A stretch of DNA of 6,272 bases from Lachnospiraceae bacterium UBA3802 (GTDB lineage: Bacteria > Bacillota > Clostridia > Lachnospirales > Lachnospiraceae). The stretch is taken from the NCBI GenBank assembly GCA_002369155.1, contig DFEM01000047.1:1-6272 (forward strand). Direction: 5' to 3'. A program made the position numbers and the translations under genes. Positions 5,618 through 6,272 of the stretch are shown here, piece by piece (positions within the stretch are counted from its first letter, which is position 1; every line of letters starts with the position of its first letter). The notes beneath the pieces are model-generated. The model worked only from the letters and a program-made list of their open reading frames with translations, had not been told where the DNA came from and ran no database searches.

Positions 5618-5645
5618 ATGCCTTTTAGATTTATTGTGTATTCAT

Positions 5646-6272
5646 TTAGATACTTGCCAGTTCTGAAATGAGTTTTTCATTTTCGGTTTGGCTCTTTATC
5701 GAGATTCTGTAATACTCATTTGAAAGGCTTCTGAAGTTTGAGCAGTTCCTTATAAGAATCCCTTTCTCCAAAAGTAAATCCGAAAGATTTCTTTTATCTT
5801 TTATAAGGATAAAATTGCAATCCGAATCAAAGACTTTAATTCCAAGCTTCTTTAATTCACCGGAAAGATAATTCCTTTGCTCTTTTACGTATTCGAAACT
5901 TTCTTTAACAAAATCATTACACTTCGTACATTCAATTCCTGCCGCATTCGCAAAGGCGGAAATATTCCATTCAGGAAGATGCTTATTCACTTCATTTACA
6001 AATTCAACATCTGAGCAAACAGCATATCCGATTCTCACACCGGGTATTGCAAAAATCTTTGTAAAAGAACGTACAATGCAAAGATTCGGGTACGAAGCGA
6101 TTTCATTAATGAGTGAATTTTCTTCGCCCGCAAATTCAATAAAGCATTCATCAAGAATAACTTTTATATTCTTATCTTTACAAACTTCAATGATGTTTTT
6201 TAAAAGTTCTTTTTCGATAAGCTTTCCTGTCGGATTGTTTGGATTGGCAATTACCAAAAGATCCAAATCATC
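5646..6272 (-). CDS. cobD: L-threonine-O-3-phosphate decarboxylase CobD (5' end outside window)
   Basis: The last 208 codons of a fold-type I PLP enzyme; the frame is open to the right edge (it begins DDLDLLVIANPNNPTG), so the apparent start at 6266 is only a Leu codon and the gene is truncated by the window. Visible PLP-site features are NPNNPTG (10-16), LDECFIEF (40-47) with the Asp that contacts the pyridine nitrogen, and RSFTKIFAIPGVRIGY (68-83) with the Schiff-base Lys at about residue 72 of the visible part. The C-terminal ILIRNCSNF plus YYRISIKS stretch is typical of CobD. CobD makes (R)-1-amino-2-propanol phosphate, the linker for the lower ligand of cobalamin. Histidinol-phosphate aminotransferase is the close paralogue, but the C-terminal pattern and the neighbouring cbiC and cbiD favour CobD. 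It lies upstream of cbiC with a 104-base gap. Confidence 0.9.
   Translation of the reverse strand, partial: DDLDLLVIANPNNPTGKLIEKELLKNIIEVCKDKNIKVILDECFIEFAGEENSLINEIASYPNLCIVRSFTKIFAIPGVRIGYAVCSDVEFVNEVNKHLPEWNISAFANAAGIECTKCNDFVKESFEYVKEQRNYLSGELKKLGIKVFDSDCNFILIKDKRNLSDLLLEKGILIRNCSNFRSLSNEYYRISIKSQTENEKLISELASI

Noticed and set aside
6264..6266. Start codon of the CobD-like gene inside the window
   Set aside because: It is a TTG Leu codon; the frame stays open to the right edge, and an enzyme starting here would lack the N-terminal third of the fold.
1..6272. CRISPR array, tRNA/rRNA, insertion sequence, phage or defence genes
   Set aside because: No regularly spaced repeats, no cloverleaf or rRNA sequence, no transposase-like or nuclease-like frames; all long frames are accounted for by metabolic and transport genes.

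Overview
The window looks like chromosomal DNA from a low-to-moderate GC anaerobic Firmicute. The best guess is a Clostridia/Lachnospiraceae-type organism, for three reasons: AGGAGG-like ribosome binding sites, a SigA-type promoter, and the anaerobic (early cobalt insertion) cobalamin enzymes CbiC and CbiD. This placement rests on protein style only. All supported genes lie on the minus strand, so the biological reading direction is from right to left.

Right part (about 3778-6272): three consecutive cobalamin biosynthesis genes. They are the C-terminal two thirds of an L-threonine-O-3-phosphate decarboxylase (CobD, cut by the window edge), precorrin-8X methylmutase CbiC, and cobalt-precorrin-5B C1-methyltransferase CbiD. 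CbiC and CbiD work on the corrin ring; CobD makes the aminopropanol phosphate linker.

Middle (849-3746): a two-gene anion transporter unit. A SigA-like promoter precedes a complete SulP permease with a C-terminal STAS domain, and 17 bases after its stop comes an ArsB/NhaD/SLC13-type permease. A small flavin-binding (PPOX-fold) protein gene follows at 388-780.

Left part (1-390): the most interesting region. A consensus promoter (TTGACA-17-TATTAT) with a perfect 9+9 base inverted repeat across its -35 box drives a leader RNA of about 290 bases. The leader holds a 37-codon ORF with its own strong ribosome binding site and three consecutive cysteine codons (Trp-Met-Cys-Cys-Cys-Arg-Met). It is followed by a textbook intrinsic terminator. 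A segment inside the leader ORF, starting 12 bases after the Cys codons, is perfectly complementary over 11 bases to the 5' arm of that terminator, so the two hairpins exclude each other. Beyond the terminator, a well-placed ribosome binding site starts a protein beginning MSEYKFETLQ, which resembles the N-terminus of O-acetylhomoserine sulfhydrylase (MetY). Together this reads as a cysteine-responsive, ribosome-mediated transcription attenuator, probably combined with repressor control, in front of a sulfur-assimilation gene.
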